A stretch of DNA of 64,000 bases from CAWCTB01 sp963798275 (GTDB taxonomy: Bacteria; Acidobacteriota; Terriglobia; Terriglobales; Acidobacteriaceae). The stretch lies in contig CAWCTB010000042.1 of assembly GCA_963798275.1 (NCBI GenBank), positions 32,507-96,506 on the forward strand, in the 5' to 3' direction. Positions within the stretch are counted from its first letter, which is position 1, and each line of letters starts with the position of its first letter. Below, one piece after another: positions 51,352-60,581 of the stretch. Both the position numbers and the translations under genes were made by a program. The notes under the pieces are model-generated. The model had not been told where the DNA came from. It searched no databases and was given only the letters and a program-made list of their open reading frames with translations.

Positions 51352-52930
51352 CTACTTCCACCCAATCGCAGCGTAGTCCTGGTATCCGTAGATCAGTTCA
51401 TTGAGACCGTCAATGGCTCGGTTAAACCGCTCCAGTTCGGGTCCGCCGCCTTCCAGTTGCAGCGGTGGAAGCTGCTTGTCGCTTACCGGGCCGGAGAAGC
51501 GCAGTTCCACATTGCGGAACTTCATCGACTCCATGGCGAACTTCAGGGTCTCGGGATGGATGGGCCGCACATGCGTGGGATCGAGGAAAAAGTTACGCAT
51601 GATCGCATACACGCATTGCGCATTGATCGTCTCGAAGATCACCGGCGATCCCGGCTTGGTTTTCTGGTAGGCCAGGGCGACATACCGAAGCTGGTCGCTC
51701 GCCGTCATGTGCTCGATCACTTGTGCGCTGAATAGTCCGCCCAGGGATTCGTCCGGCATCGATTCCAGAAACTCGAAAAGATCCTGCTGTGCGACGTCGA
51801 GTCCTTTTTCGCGGCACAGCAGGAACTGGTCTGTGCCCAGCTCGATGCCCTTCGCCGGGATGTTGTTGTCGCGCAGCAACTCCAGGAATTCTCCCCGTCC
51901 GCAGCCGATATCGACCACGTTGTCGCGACCACGGAAGTACTCGAGGTAGCTCTGCTGCCGGTCGCGAATATCGCTTTCCTCGCCGCGGTACTTCTCTTCG
52001 AAACGGAAATAGTCGAATTCCGATTCGCCCTTCACCCCCGACGGGAACATCGCTGGTATCGCCGGTGTCGGCCTCGCCGCTTCCGCCGGCTGACCGAGCT
52101 TGTTCTGCTCCACCGTGAACGCCAGTCGGCGCAGGTCCCGGTCGCGCATCCGGCTTTGTGATACGGCTTCGTTGCGCAGCGCGTTCAGCTCACCGCGCAG
52201 GGCTGCAATCTCGGCTGACACGTCGGCGATGCGCTGCTCGCTTCTGGAATCAGCCGCGTGCAACTCATGGTTATAGCCGGATAGTGCGCGGTTCAGTTTC
52301 TCTTCATGCTCGGCCAGCCTTCTGCTCAGCCGGGTCCCAAACTCAGTTTCGAAATCCCTCAGCTTCGTACTTTGGCTCTCAATTTGTCGTGCCAGCCGCG
52401 AGCGATTCCTCTCAATCCGGCTGGCCTGGGCGTTCAGTTCCTCGGCGGTTTTCTGCAGAATATCGCGATGGTTATCGAGAATGGCGATGATTTGCTCGAG
52501 AGCCCGAACCACGCCTCCTTCAAACACGTGCAATGGTCGCGTGTACCAGGTCAGCGATCGCCGCATCACCTTCTTCACAAACTGGATGAGCGCATTGATC
52601 GGTCCCGGATTGCGCGGGTTCAGTTGTCCCGTGTCGCGGCTGCCTTCCAGTACGGTGTCGATCTCGGTGCGCAACTGGCTCACGCTATGCAACTGAATGT
52701 TGAACGCCGGTGCGGCCGTCTGCTCTGCCGGCGCGTCGCTCTGCCCCCCCGAGCTTGGCAAGGTATCGCCTTGCGGAGCCTTGCCCCGCAAGCGCTGCAG
52801 GATCGCTGCGATGGCTTGCGATTGGTTCGGCGGGGCCGTGCGCCGGCGTCGGCGCAGACGGCGTCTCAGGCTTTCGCACCTGCGCCCGGATGCGCTGCAT
52901 GATTTCTTCAACTGTCTGGGATTGGCTCAT
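51352..52930 (-). CDS. Coiled-coil protein with C-terminal SAM methyltransferase, one frame break
   Basis: About 525 residues. The start at 52930 has GGAGCGAG upstream and gives MSQSQTVEEIMQRIRAQVRK. A Pro/Ala-rich stretch and a second short helix (NQSQAIAAILQRLRGKAP) follow; a +1 change near 52850 lies between them. Residues about 150-290 form a long coiled coil (for example LNAQASRIERNRSRLARQIE). The C-terminal third is a methyltransferase with NVVDIGCGRGEFLELL and FSAQVIEHM. It begins an operon with another methyltransferase and the two-module transferase. A coiled coil joined to a glycan methyltransferase recalls chain-length rulers such as WbdD, with domain order reversed; this is inference. 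Confidence 0.85.
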
Positions 52931-53341
52931 CAAAATATCTCGCTCCTGGGATGGGTCTCCGCTTGTCGGCACTGGCAGACGCCGAATCAGAGAGCTTCAG
53001 CGGATGGGAAGCGCTGACCAAAGCCTATCAACCGCTCTCTTTTTGTGCAATTGTGCGTCGGTGGCTCCCCTGGGCCCCCGTCCCCTTTCTCTGCACGACA
53101 AGCAGGAGATTGTGGCCCAGGCCCGCAGCCTGGTGTGCGACGCCTTGGGCGTTTTCCCGCCAGGGGCCAAAAAGCCCATCCCTGCCCGTCCAGGCCACAC
53201 CAGAAGCCCCGGCCAATGGCACGGGAAGCTGATGTTAAATCAAATCGAATCAATATTTTACGTATAACACTTTACCCTGCAATAACTTGCAGGCAAAATT
53301 TGCGTAAGGCAATGAAAATAAAGGAAGGCGAAACTAAAAAA
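52931..53341. promoter_or_regulatory. Intergenic region upstream of the glycan operon
   Basis: 411 bp. The GC-rich part (52980-53220) is open in several frames at once but has no start signals or family similarity. The part 53225-53340 is very AT-rich. A perfect palindrome, CCTGCAATAACTTGCAGG, lies at 53276-53293 and may end the minus-strand molybdenum hydroxylase transcript or bind a regulator. Confidence 0.45.
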
Positions 53342-55465
53342 TTACTGCAAAATCGGTAGCGCCCGTACCCTCTTCCTGGTCGCGGCAAACAGCGCATTCC
53401 CCAGCGCCGCAGCCAGCGGAGGCACCGGAGGCTCCCCGATCCCGGTCGGCGCTTCCCGGCTTTCGACCCAGTACGCCTCGATCGCCGGCAGTTCGTTCAT
53501 CCGTAGAATGGGATAGCTGTCGAAGTTCGCCTGCTCGATCTGCCCGTGCTTCACCGTGATGCGCCCCCGCAGCGCCGCCGACAATCCGAAGACCACCGCG
53601 CTGTGGATCTGCTGCTCCAGGATGTTGGGATTGATCACCTGTCCGCAATCGACCGCTGCCACCACCCGCTCCACATGCGGATCGCCATCCCGCATTGTGA
53701 TCTCGACCACCTCCGCCGCATACGTGCCAAAGCATCCGAAGGCCGCGATGCCGCGATAGCGTCCGCTCGCCGGAGGCTTCTCCCATCCCGCCTTCTCGGC
53801 CGCGAGCTGCAGCACCGCCCGCAGCCGGGCCGTGCGCCACTTGGTATCGAAGAAGCTGATCTCTTTGTCTTCCGCCAGCAAATGCAGCCGGTACTGCAAT
53901 GGATCTTTGCCGGCCGCGTGCGCCAGCTCGTCCAGGAAGCTCTCGCTGGCGAAGGCCATCTGCGCGGCATACACCGACCGCAGCCATCCCAGCGGCACCG
54001 GAGTTGTAGGCGAGACATAATCGACGTTGAGGTTGGGAATGAGATACAGGAACGAGGCCTCGTCCTTCAGGTCGGGATCGACCCCGTTGTCCACCGGCAA
54101 GCCCTTCTGTCCCGAGATCGACGGCGAGATCAGCCGGTGCGAGAACGCCTGCGGCCAGCCCTGCGCATCCAGCACCGCGCTCAGCCGGTGCAGGCTCGGC
54201 GGACGATAGGTCGAGAACCTCATGTCGTCCTCGCGCGTCCAGACCAGCTTGATCGGAGAGTTGCTGCTTTTCGAAACTAATGCAGCTTCCACCGCGTAGT
54301 CATGTTCCAGCCGCCGCCCGAATCCTCCGCCCATCAGGGTCACGTTGACGTGTACGTCCTCAGGCTTAAGCCCCACCGCCGCCGCCACCGAGTCGCGCAC
54401 ATCCTGCGGCACCTGGGTTGGCGCCCACAACTCGCACGACGAGCCCAGGTAATGCGCGAAGCAGTTCTGCGGCTCCATGGGAGCGTGCGCCAGCATGGGC
54501 AACTCGTACTCTGCCTCGATGCGCCGGCCGGTGACCTTCGACACGTCGCCGGCGGTGTACAAAGGCACGCTCTTGCCGTTGGCGGCCTGCTTGAGGCCGG
54601 CGAAGATCGCGGCCGTATCCAGGTCCCGGTTCGGACCATCGTCCCAGGTGACCTGCAACGCTTTGCGGCCCTCTATCGCCGACCAGCTCGAATCGGCCAC
54701 CACCGCCACCGCAGCCTCGCTGATCTTCATCACGTTGGCGACTCCGGGCACGGTGCGCGTTGCACTGTCGTCGAACTTCGCAACTTTTCCGCCGATCACC
54801 GGACAGCGCGCCAGCACCGCGTACTTCATCTCCGGCGCCTGAAAGTCGATGCCGAACTCCGCCGATCCGTCGGTCTTCGACGGCGTGTCGAGCCGCGGGA
54901 TGCGCTGGCCGATCAGCTGGTATTCGCCGGCGCTCTTCAGCTTCGGGTCTTTGGGTACTGGCAGCTTCGAGGCGCGCTCCGCCAGCTCGCCGTACCCGGC
55001 GCGGCGCTGGGAAGCGGCATGAATCACGTAGCCGCGCTCGGTCTGGCACTCGGCGGCGTTCACCTTCCACTGCTGGGCGGCGGCTGCGATCAGCATCGCG
55101 CGCGCCGCGGCTCCCGCCTGCCGCATCGGGTCCCAGGTGGTATGCACACTGGCGCTGCCCCCGGTGGTCTGGTCGCCGAACAGCGTGCTGGCTCCCGCCT
55201 GTTCAATCGCGATCTGCGACCAGTCGGCATCGAGTTCTTCCGCCAATATCATGGGCAGCGCCGTACGCACGCCCTGGCCCATCTCCGACCGCGCCACTAC
55301 TACCGTGACCTTGCCTTCCGAGCCGATGTGCAGGTAGGCGTTCGGCGAGAAGTCGGTTTCCGCGCCGGGATGCAGGCCGTGATGCGGCAGGTAAAACCCA
55401 ACCACCAGGCCGGTGCCCACGATGGCTCCGCCCACCAGAAACTGGCGCCGCGAGATCGGGCTCAT
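53342..55465 (-). CDS. Molybdenum hydroxylase large subunit, IorB type
   Basis: Intact 707-residue molybdopterin-binding subunit of the xanthine oxidase family, most like isoquinoline 1-oxidoreductase beta subunit or a related aldehyde dehydrogenase. A Tat signal (SRRQFLVGGAIVGTGLVVG) indicates periplasmic location. Family motifs include ARSEMGQGVRTALPMI, TLMGGGFGRRLEHDYAVEAA and near the end TGIGEPPVPPLAAALGNALF, whose Glu is the catalytic base. It hydroxylates an aromatic heterocycle or oxidises an aldehyde, passing electrons to the Fe-S subunit. The start overlaps the stop of that subunit (ATGA). The substrate is unknown. Confidence 0.93.
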   Translation of the reverse strand: MSPISRRQFLVGGAIVGTGLVVGFYLPHHGLHPGAETDFSPNAYLHIGSEGKVTVVVARSEMGQGVRTALPMILAEELDADWSQIAIEQAGASTLFGDQTTGGSASVHTTWDPMRQAGAAARAMLIAAAAQQWKVNAAECQTERGYVIHAASQRRAGYGELAERASKLPVPKDPKLKSAGEYQLIGQRIPRLDTPSKTDGSAEFGIDFQAPEMKYAVLARCPVIGGKVAKFDDSATRTVPGVANVMKISEAAVAVVADSSWSAIEGRKALQVTWDDGPNRDLDTAAIFAGLKQAANGKSVPLYTAGDVSKVTGRRIEAEYELPMLAHAPMEPQNCFAHYLGSSCELWAPTQVPQDVRDSVAAAVGLKPEDVHVNVTLMGGGFGRRLEHDYAVEAALVSKSSNSPIKLVWTREDDMRFSTYRPPSLHRLSAVLDAQGWPQAFSHRLISPSISGQKGLPVDNGVDPDLKDEASFLYLIPNLNVDYVSPTTPVPLGWLRSVYAAQMAFASESFLDELAHAAGKDPLQYRLHLLAEDKEISFFDTKWRTARLRAVLQLAAEKAGWEKPPASGRYRGIAAFGCFGTYAAEVVEITMRDGDPHVERVVAAVDCGQVINPNILEQQIHSAVVFGLSAALRGRITVKHGQIEQANFDSYPILRMNELPAIEAYWVESREAPTGIGEPPVPPLAAALGNALFAATRKRVRALPILQ

Positions 55466-55923
55466 GATGCGCCTCCGGCAGCGCGCTGAATCGCGCGGCG
55501 GATGCGGTAATAGGTTCCGCAGCGGCACAGGTTGCCGGTCATCGCCTCGATGATCTCCTGCTCCGACGGATGCGGGTTCTTGGCCAGCAAGGCTGCGGCT
55601 TGCATGATCTGTCCCGACTGGCAGTAGCCGCATTGCGGCACGTCTTCCACGATCCACGCCTCCTGCACCGGGTGGGCCGCACCGTGCGCCAGTCCCTCAA
55701 TGGTCGTGATCGACTTTCCAGTTGCGGCTGAAACCGGAGTAATGCAGGAACGCGCCGCGTCACCGTCGAGATGAACCGTGCAAGCGCCGCACAGCCCGGC
55801 GCCACAGCCGTACTTGGTTCCCGTTAGCTCCAGCGTGTCGCGCAGCACCCAAAGCAGCGGCGTCTCCGGCGCGACGTTGACCTTGCGCTCCGTTCCGTTC
55901 ACCCGCAGTGTGATCTCAGGCAT
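55462..55923 (-). CDS. Molybdenum hydroxylase 2Fe-2S subunit, IorA type
   Basis: A 153-residue protein with two iron-sulfur domains: a plant-ferredoxin-like cluster (C-x4-C-x2-C in YGCGAGLCGACTVHLDG) and the C-terminal four-helix cluster (QCGYCQSGQIM and NLCRCGTYYRIRRAI). It accepts electrons from the molybdenum subunit. It has no signal peptide, so it must be carried across with the Tat-tagged large subunit. The start at 55923 gives the family N-terminus. No FAD subunit follows, consistent with the two-subunit IorAB type. Confidence 0.95.
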   Translation of the reverse strand: MPEITLRVNGTERKVNVAPETPLLWVLRDTLELTGTKYGCGAGLCGACTVHLDGDAARSCITPVSAATGKSITTIEGLAHGAAHPVQEAWIVEDVPQCGYCQSGQIMQAAALLAKNPHPSEQEIIEAMTGNLCRCGTYYRIRRAIQRAAGGAS

Positions 55924-56059
55924 TGGTTTCCTATCTGAACCTGTGGCTGGCTCCCGATAGTACTTGAAAGCCGTGGGAACGGAAACCGGGACGTGGTTGC
56001 TCATCCGGGCACACGCAACGGCCCAAAATCTGGTACGGTTTTGGGCGGAGGAAGCGATC

Positions 56060-57022
56060 GTGAAAGCCATTCGTGTACATGAGTTCGGCGGACCTGAAGT
56101 GATGAAGCTGGAAGATATGCCCGATCTGCACGCCGGGCCGGGACAGGTGGTCGTCAGCGTGAAGGCCGTCGGCGTAAACCCGGTGGAGAGCTACATCCGC
56201 ACCGGCACCTACGCCATCAAGCCCAGCCTGCCCTACACGCCGGGCAACGATGCTGCCGGCGTGATCTCCGAGGTCGGCGCCGGGGTCACGACGGTCAAGG
56301 CCGGCGATCGGGTCTACACTTCCAGTTCGATCAGCGGGACCTATGCCGGGCAGACGCTATGTAACGCGGTCAACGTCCATCGCCTGCCGGACAATGTGAG
56401 CTTCGAGCAGGGCGCTGCCGTCGGTGTGCCCTACGGGACCGCCTATCGTGGGCTCTTCCAGCGCGGTGACGCCAAGCCGGCCGAGACCGTGCTGGTGCAC
56501 GGCGCCAGCGGAGGCGTGGGCACCGCTGCGGTTCAGTTGGCCCATGCCGCCGGGCTGACCGTGATCGGCACCGCCGGCAGCGACCCCGGGCTGAAGCTGG
56601 TGAAGGAGCAGGGCGCGGACCACGTCCTCAACCATTCCGTTGACGGATACCTCGACGAAGTGATGAAGCTCACCGAAGGGCGCGGCGTAGAGATCATCCT
56701 GGAGATGCTGGCGAACAAAAACCTGATGAATGATCTGAACGTCGTCGCCAAGCGGGGACGGGTGGTGGTGATCGGCAATCGCGGCTCGCTCGACTTCAAT
56801 CCCCGCGCCACCATGGCTCGCGAAGCCGATGTCCGCGGCGTGATGCTGTTCGGCGCAACACCGGAGGAGTTCCGCGAAATGCATGCCGCGCTGATCGCCG
56901 GACTCGAAACTGGCGCGCTGCATCCCGTGGTCGGACAGAAGTTCCCGCTGGCGGAGGCGGCCAAGGCGCATGAGGCGGTGATGAGTGCGGGCGCGCACGG
57001 CAAGATCGTCCTGGTGGCATGA
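56060..57022 (+). CDS. NADPH:quinone oxidoreductase (zeta-crystallin-like)
   Basis: Intact 320-residue medium-chain dehydrogenase/reductase. The start is a GTG at 56060 with GGAGGAA eight bases upstream, giving MKAIRVHEFGGPEVMKLED. The GroES-like domain lacks zinc ligands. The Rossmann domain has VLVHGASGGVGTAAVQLA. Such enzymes reduce quinones or enones with NADPH in the cytoplasm. It is divergent from the molybdenum hydroxylase across 136 bp. Confidence 0.92.
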   Translation: MKAIRVHEFGGPEVMKLEDMPDLHAGPGQVVVSVKAVGVNPVESYIRTGTYAIKPSLPYTPGNDAAGVISEVGAGVTTVKAGDRVYTSSSISGTYAGQTLCNAVNVHRLPDNVSFEQGAAVGVPYGTAYRGLFQRGDAKPAETVLVHGASGGVGTAAVQLAHAAGLTVIGTAGSDPGLKLVKEQGADHVLNHSVDGYLDEVMKLTEGRGVEIILEMLANKNLMNDLNVVAKRGRVVVIGNRGSLDFNPRATMAREADVRGVMLFGATPEEFREMHAALIAGLETGALHPVVGQKFPLAEAAKAHEAVMSAGAHGKIVLVA

Positions 57023-57200
57023 AAGCTGTCAGCTATCAGCCGTCAGCCGCCAGCTATCTCATTAATCAGTTTTGAAAGGGCACAGCTTCAGCTGTGCCGG
57101 TAGGGTCTGCTCAACACCGGGCTTTAGCCCCTGCGGGTACCCGTTCCCAGCCCTCCCGGCATTTATGAGTTGGGTGACGGGTTCCAGCTATCAGCCGTCA
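57018..57200. repeat. CTTYAG-apex hairpin repeat, copy E, flanked by CAGCTATCAG repeats
   Basis: GGCACAGCTTCAGCTGTGCC at 57079-57098 and GGGCTTTAGCCC at 57119-57130 repeat copy A closely, including the lead CAGTTTTGAAAG. Degenerate direct repeats of GTCAGCTATCAGCCGTCAGC flank it at 57025-57055 and 57182-57210. Confidence 0.8.
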
Positions 57201-57387
57201 GCTACCCGCTATGAACGGATGATCGCGGTCACGGCCCAATTGCGGAAGTACCAGTGCGATTTGGGGAGGTTGGCTGCTCTCTTCTTATAAAACGGCGCTA
57301 CAGTTGGCTTAGAGATCGGTGAGGGCGCCCGATCGCGCGGAGTCATCGCGGGTTGCGCGCCATGCACCGGGTTGAACGGGAGGAAGT

Positions 57388-57576
57388 ATGGAACTCCGGT
57401 TGACCGATGATGAACGTGACTTGCTGGTGCAGGTTCTGGAGGAACGCCAAACGCACTTCCTGCACGAGATCGCCAAGGCCGAGCATCATCAGTTTAAAGA
57501 AGCACTGCGCAAGCGCTGCACGCTGTTGGAGAAGGTCCTGGCTAAGCTGCAAACCAAGGCTGCGCTGATTCTCTGA
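57388..57576 (+). CDS. Small helical protein of unknown function
   Basis: A 62-residue, fully helical and charged protein (MELRLTDDERDLLVQVLEER; FKEALRKRCTLLEKVLAKLQ). GGGAGGAAG precedes the ATG. The composition and strong start site support a real gene. No family was assigned with certainty. Confidence 0.7.
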   Translation: MELRLTDDERDLLVQVLEERQTHFLHEIAKAEHHQFKEALRKRCTLLEKVLAKLQTKAALIL

Positions 57577-57687
57577 GCGACGCAGGAGGGGAGCCCGCGA
57601 TCCGAGCGTTGAGCCTCGCGATGACACTCCCGATGCGAGCGCGACGCGGCGCGGATCGCCCGCAGCTCGGGCCGTTACAATCGTGCC

Positions 57688-58633
57688 ATGCTGCTGTCGA
57701 GGCTGATGCGATGCTGGGCCTGCTGGGTCGTTGTCTATTTGGTGACGGCTGGGGCGGCAGCGGCGCAAGCCGGCGGGCAGGACCTGCAAAGCGCGGTGGC
57801 GCGGGCCATGGCGGGCAAAGCGGGCACGGCGGTGGTGCTCGAGGTGGCGACCGGCCGGGTGCTGGCGGCCTACCATCCTGAAGTGGCAGCGCGGCGGGTG
57901 GCGCATCCCGGATCGAGCCTCAAAACCTTCACCCTGCTGGCGCTGCTGCGAAGCCGGCAAAATCAACGGACAGACCGCCCTGATGTGCAAGCGCCCGCTC
58001 ACCATCGGCGGGCACCGGCTGGACTGCGGGCATCCCGACACCCACGCGCCGCTCGATGCGGCAACGGCGCTGGCCTACTCCTGCAACTCGTACTTCACCC
58101 AGGTGGCGACCCGGCTTACACCTGCTGAGTTGCGAAATAGTTTACTCAAAGACGGCTTCGCGTCGGCTACCGGCCTGGCGGCAAACGAGGCGGTGGGGAA
58201 GGTTGCGCTGGCGGGAACGCCGGCCGAGTTGCAACTGCAAGCCATCGGCGAATGGGGCATCGAGGTGACGCCGCTGGAGTTGCTGCGCGGGTACCGCAAC
58301 CTGGCGCTGCTGGCGCCCGAGCACGATGCAAAGCTGGCCCCCGTGTTTGCTGGGCTGGAAGGCTCGACCTCCTATGGCATGGGACGCCTGGCCCAACCCG
58401 AAGCGGCGATGAAGGTGGCGGGCAAGACGGGCACGGCGCTGGCCGAGGAAGGCCCGTGGAGGCACGCCTGGTTCGCGGGCTATGCGCCGGCCGCCAAGCC
58501 GGAGATGGTGCTGGTGGTGTATCTGGAGAAGGGCTATGGGCCGAGCGATGCAGCCAGCGCGGCGCGCAAGATCTTCGCCGCGTACGCCGCGGAACGTGAG
58601 GCCAGCCGCGCTGCGGTGGGTGCGCCGCGATGA
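57688..58633 (+). CDS. Penicillin-binding transpeptidase-like protein, one frame break
   Basis: About 315 residues with a signal peptide (WACWVVVYLVTAGAAAAQ) and a single transpeptidase/beta-lactamase fold. The three active-site motifs are S-x-x-K (SSLK near residue 76), S-x-N (SCN in YSCNSYFTQV) and K-T-G (AGKTGTALAEEG). It would cross-link peptidoglycan or sense beta-lactams in the periplasm; the short length leaves no glycosyltransferase domain. A +1 change near 57953 joins LLR to AGKINGQTALMCKRPLTIGG. Its stop overlaps the start of the SpoIID gene (ATGA), indicating coupled translation. Confidence 0.85.
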
Positions 58634-60453
58634 AGCGCCTGCTAGCGGCAGCGGCCGTTCTGCTGTTGCTGTGGCTTGGCGGAGACGCGCAAACCCAACG
58701 CGATGCCGCGCCGAAGAACAAGAACATTGGTGCGCCCTCGAGCGGATTCCCCAAAACCGTTCGGGTGCGGCTGTGGTATCTGCATCCGCCAGCCAGTCTG
58801 AAGCTGCAGGCCGATGCGGGGCAGGCGCGGCTGCGCAAGTGCGCCACCTGCAACGAGACTCCGGTCACTGCGCTGGGGCTGCGGGCGGTCAAGTCGCGGA
58901 TTGCAATCGACGGAGACAAGGCAACTGCTACCGAGCTGTATATCGCCGGCATGTATTCCATGAGCAGCGGGAGCGAGCCGCCGGTCAAGGCCGACTTCCC
59001 GGTTGAGGTGCGAGGCGGCGGAGGGACACCTGCTGGTCACGGCGACCATGCCGATGGACGAGTACATTGCGGGCGTGCTGGCGGGCGAGGTGGGCAACTT
59101 CAAGTCGGACGAGGCGCTGAAGGCGATGGCGGTGGCGGCGCGGACCTATGCCATGCACTTCGGCAGCCGGCACGCGCAGGAAGGCTTCGACCTGTGCGAC
59201 ACCACGCATTGCCAGGACCTGCGCATCGCCGGAATCGATGCGAGGTTGCGCAAGATCGCAAGCGACACCTCGGGCGAAGTGCTGTGGTACGACGGCGAGC
59301 CGGCGGCGACCTATTACCACGCCAACTGCGGCGGCACCACCGAAGACGGGCGCTACACGCTGGGCAACGACGAGGCGCCCGCGCCGTATCTGACGCAGCA
59401 CTCCGACACCTACTGCGTGCGCAACGGCGTCCTGCAATGGCGCAGCGAGGTCACGCAAACGCGAACTGCAGAGCGCGCTCGAGGCCGATGGCATCGACGT
59501 TCCGGGGCGGCTGCGCGCGGTTGCCATTACGCAGCGCACGCCCAGCGGGCGGGTGGAGTTGGTGCGGGTCACCGGGTCGGGAAGCATCACGGTTCCGGCG
59601 CTGGCCTTCCGCTTTGCCGTGGGACGGCACATTGGCTGGGAGCGGCTGAAGAGCAATTGGTACGAAGTGAGCGTGACCGGCGACAGCATCGTGTTTCGCG
59701 GGCGCGGTTCGGGACACGGCGTGGGCCTGTGCCAGGCAGGCGCCGAGGTGATGGGCAGCGAGGGCAAGAGCTACCGCGAGATCCTGGCCTATTACTATCC
59801 GGGAACGAAGCTGGGGATAGCGGCGCAGGGCGCAAACTGGCAGCCACTGGCGAATGCGGACATTGAGCTGCTAACCACGCGTCCGGAGGCTGATCGCCCG
59901 CTGCTGCCGCTGGCAACGCGGTTGCTGCACGATGCGGAAGAGAGCACCGGGCTGCTGTACAAGGCACGGCCACGGCTGAAGGTGTTTCCTACGGTTGCGA
60001 TGTTTCGCAATACTACGGGCGAGCCCGGCTGGGTGGCGGCGACCACGCGGGGCAGGACCATCCAGATGCAGCCGGCGGAGGTGTTGCGCCAGGCGGGAAC
60101 GCTGGAGAGCACGCTGCGCCACGAATTGCTGCACATGCTGATCGAGTCGTACGCCCGGGCGGGGACTCCGGTGTGGTTTCGCGAAGGGCTGGTGCTGTAT
60201 CTGTCGGAGCCGGGAGCGGCGGCCTCCGGGCGTGGAGTTTGCCAATGTGAGCGCGCTGGAGAAGGCAATGCGCGATCCGGCGAGCGAGGCGCAGTTGCGC
60301 CAGGCCTACGCCGCGGCGCGGGCGCGAGTGGCGCTGCTGGTGCAGCGGAATGGGAAGGAGACGGTGCTGCGGTGGGTTCAGGGAGGGCAGTTGCCAGTTG
60401 TCAGTGGCCGGTTGTCAGTAAGAGAGTTGGGAGTTGATGTCCCCGGCGGTTAG
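58630..60453 (+). CDS. SpoIID/LytB protein fused to an HExxH domain, three frame breaks
   Basis: About 605 residues. After a signal peptide (LLAAAAVLLLLWLGG) comes a SpoIID/LytB domain: PMDEYIAGVLAGEVGNFKSD, ALKAMAVAARTYAMHFG and GHGVGLCQAGAEVMGSEGKS. In SpoIID this fold cleaves denuded glycan strands. The C-terminal part has STLRHELLHMLIESYARAG and WFREGLVLYL, an HExxH zinc-peptidase signature with a downstream Glu (gluzincin, peptidase MA-like). Frame changes near 59015, 59460 and 60230 are all +1. It overlaps the transpeptidase gene by four bases, so the two form a cell-wall operon. Confidence 0.85.
60388..60435. repeat. CAGTTGTCAG / GAGAGTTGGGAGTT repeat, left copy
   Basis: CAGTTGTCAG at 60395-60404 and AGAGAGTTGGGAGTT at 60421-60435. 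A related copy in the same orientation lies at 62567-62595, on the other side of the KAP NTPase gene. It overlaps the 3' end of the SpoIID gene. Confidence 0.6.
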
Positions 60454-60489
60454 AAAAACCCCGCCCCGGCAAAACCGGCCGGAACGGGG
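60454..60489 (-). terminator. Rho-independent terminator of the KAP NTPase gene
   Basis: On the minus strand CCCCGTTCCGGC pairs with GCCGGGGCGGGG (two G-T pairs) around CGGTTTT, followed by five T. Confidence 0.8.
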
Positions 60490-60581
60490 CACCCGTCTCA
60501 AGATTTTTCCGGAAACGCAGAATCGCGGGGTAGTCCACCCGTCCGGAAGAACACCCGCGGCCACCCGCGCTCAACCGCGAT

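Noticed and set aside
52940..53240. Several overlapping open frames on both strands in a GC-rich stretch
   Set aside because: All frames are open together because stop codons are rare at this base composition; no start signals, codon pattern or family similarity.
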